Origin: Rhodocytophaga rosea
GTDB lineage: Bacteria; Bacteroidota; Bacteroidia; Cytophagales; 172606-1
NCBI RefSeq assembly: GCF_010119975.1
Contig: NZ_CP048222.1
Location: 3,366,501 to 3,430,500, forward strand
DNA length: 64,000 nt
Direction: 5' to 3'
A model generated the notes under the pieces. It was given only the letters and a program-made list of their open reading frames with translations, was not told the origin of the DNA and searched no databases. Shown here piece by piece: positions 63,699-64,000 of this stretch; position 1 is the stretch's first letter, and each line of letters begins with the position of its first letter. The position numbers and the translations under genes were made by a program.

Positions 63699-64000
63699 GT
63701 GGTAGAGTTAACAAACGAAGAATTGAACTCTCTGAACAGGGTTATTCTCACCAGATATGGAATCGACTTTACCAGTTATGAAACCGGCTCATTTAAGCGG
63801 AGAGTAGCCAGGGCTATTTCTGTATTTAATCTTGAATCTGTGCATAGTTTGTGGGCGAAACTGCTCAAAGAAAGAGATTTTATCTATCCATTTATTGATG
63901 AACTTACAGTTGGTTTAACGGCCATGTTCCGTGACCCTATTTTATGGATTTCCCTTAAAAAAGTATTGCGTACCTATCATGAAAAAGATCCTATTCATAT
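63699..64000 (+). CDS. cheR: CheR methyltransferase, N-terminal part, cut by window edge
   Basis: About 100 residues are visible, from GTG 63699; the frame upstream reaches a stop with no ATG, so GTG is chosen. VELTNEELNSLNRVILTRYG and FKRRVARAI match the CheR N-terminal helical domain, and ELTVGLTAMFRDP is the junction to the methyltransferase domain, where most CheR proteins read FFRD. It would methylate receptor glutamates with S-adenosylmethionine. It lies 52 bp after cheA and continues past the right edge. Confidence 0.88.
   Translation, partial: MVELTNEELNSLNRVILTRYGIDFTSYETGSFKRRVARAISVFNLESVHSLWAKLLKERDFIYPFIDELTVGLTAMFRDPILWISLKKVLRTYHEKDPIH

Noticed and set aside
1-64000. CRISPR arrays, rRNA genes and riboswitches
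   Set aside because: No spaced direct repeats, rRNA-like sequence or recognisable riboswitch core was found on either strand by reading.

Overview
The window looks like a chromosomal segment of a Bacteroidota bacterium, most likely of the order Cytophagales. The signs are a SusC/SusD pair, TonB-dependent receptors with N-terminal carboxypeptidase-regulatory-like domains, tandem DUF4249 proteins, BlaI/M56/TonB cassettes, a 2TM-domain protein, moderately AT-rich DNA, and at least one promoter of the Bacteroidota type (TTG-N19-TAnnTTTG upstream of pth). The species is not determined; the placement is inference from gene families. No ribosomal RNA, CRISPR array, prophage or plasmid replicon was seen.

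Layout. 1-7010 (minus): an outer-membrane operon with a TonB-dependent receptor, two near-duplicate DUF4249 lipoproteins and an MG2-type protein that runs off the left edge. 7158-8021: a complete IS5-family (IS1031-like) element with inverted repeats and a TAA target duplication. 8077-11652 (minus): alpha-glucan/trehalose metabolism, with a GH13 glucosidase and a treZ gene broken by two single-base frameshifts. 11915-13352 (plus): a PhyH-type dioxygenase and a small membrane protein, closed by a strong terminator. 13457-16854 (minus): a long GAF/multi-PAS protein without an output domain, also frameshifted once. 17344-20093 (minus): a DUF4350-like protein, a PD40 propeller protein and a lipoprotein carrying a TonB C-terminal domain. 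20141-23786 (minus): a BlaI repressor and two BlaR1-like M56 peptidases fused to TonB C-terminal domains, with twin operators upstream. 24150-27599: a five-domain ThuA/dehydrogenase/PKD/cytochrome c lipoprotein.

27959-40516 is a mosaic: an EboD-like sugar phosphate cyclase, an unusual tRNA-Ser(CGA), a probable metal-uptake locus (BNR lipoprotein, TonB receptor, small Cys protein), a sodium/solute symporter, an aspartoacylase-family enzyme, a TetR regulator with fabF sharing twin palindromic operators, a stand-alone CBM48 protein and an EboC-like UbiA prenyltransferase. 40531-47560 holds an M49-type peptidase and a SusC/SusD pair. 47783-54645 holds housekeeping and small genes: ECF sigma factor, Crp/Fnr regulator, CDGSH protein, 2TM protein, rarA, a sulfotransferase-like protein, a decayed histidine-kinase fragment, DUF4385 and pth.

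55100 to the right edge is the most coherent system: parA, a soluble multi-PAS chemoreceptor, cheW, cheD, cheY, cheB, cheA and the start of cheR, all on the plus strand. No flagellar gene is in view. A ParA next to a membrane-free receptor resembles the cytoplasmic chemosensory clusters positioned by ParA-like proteins in other bacteria. The receptor contains a recent in-frame 405-bp PAS duplication and shares a coiled-coil/PAS style with the orphan multi-PAS protein at 13457-16854.
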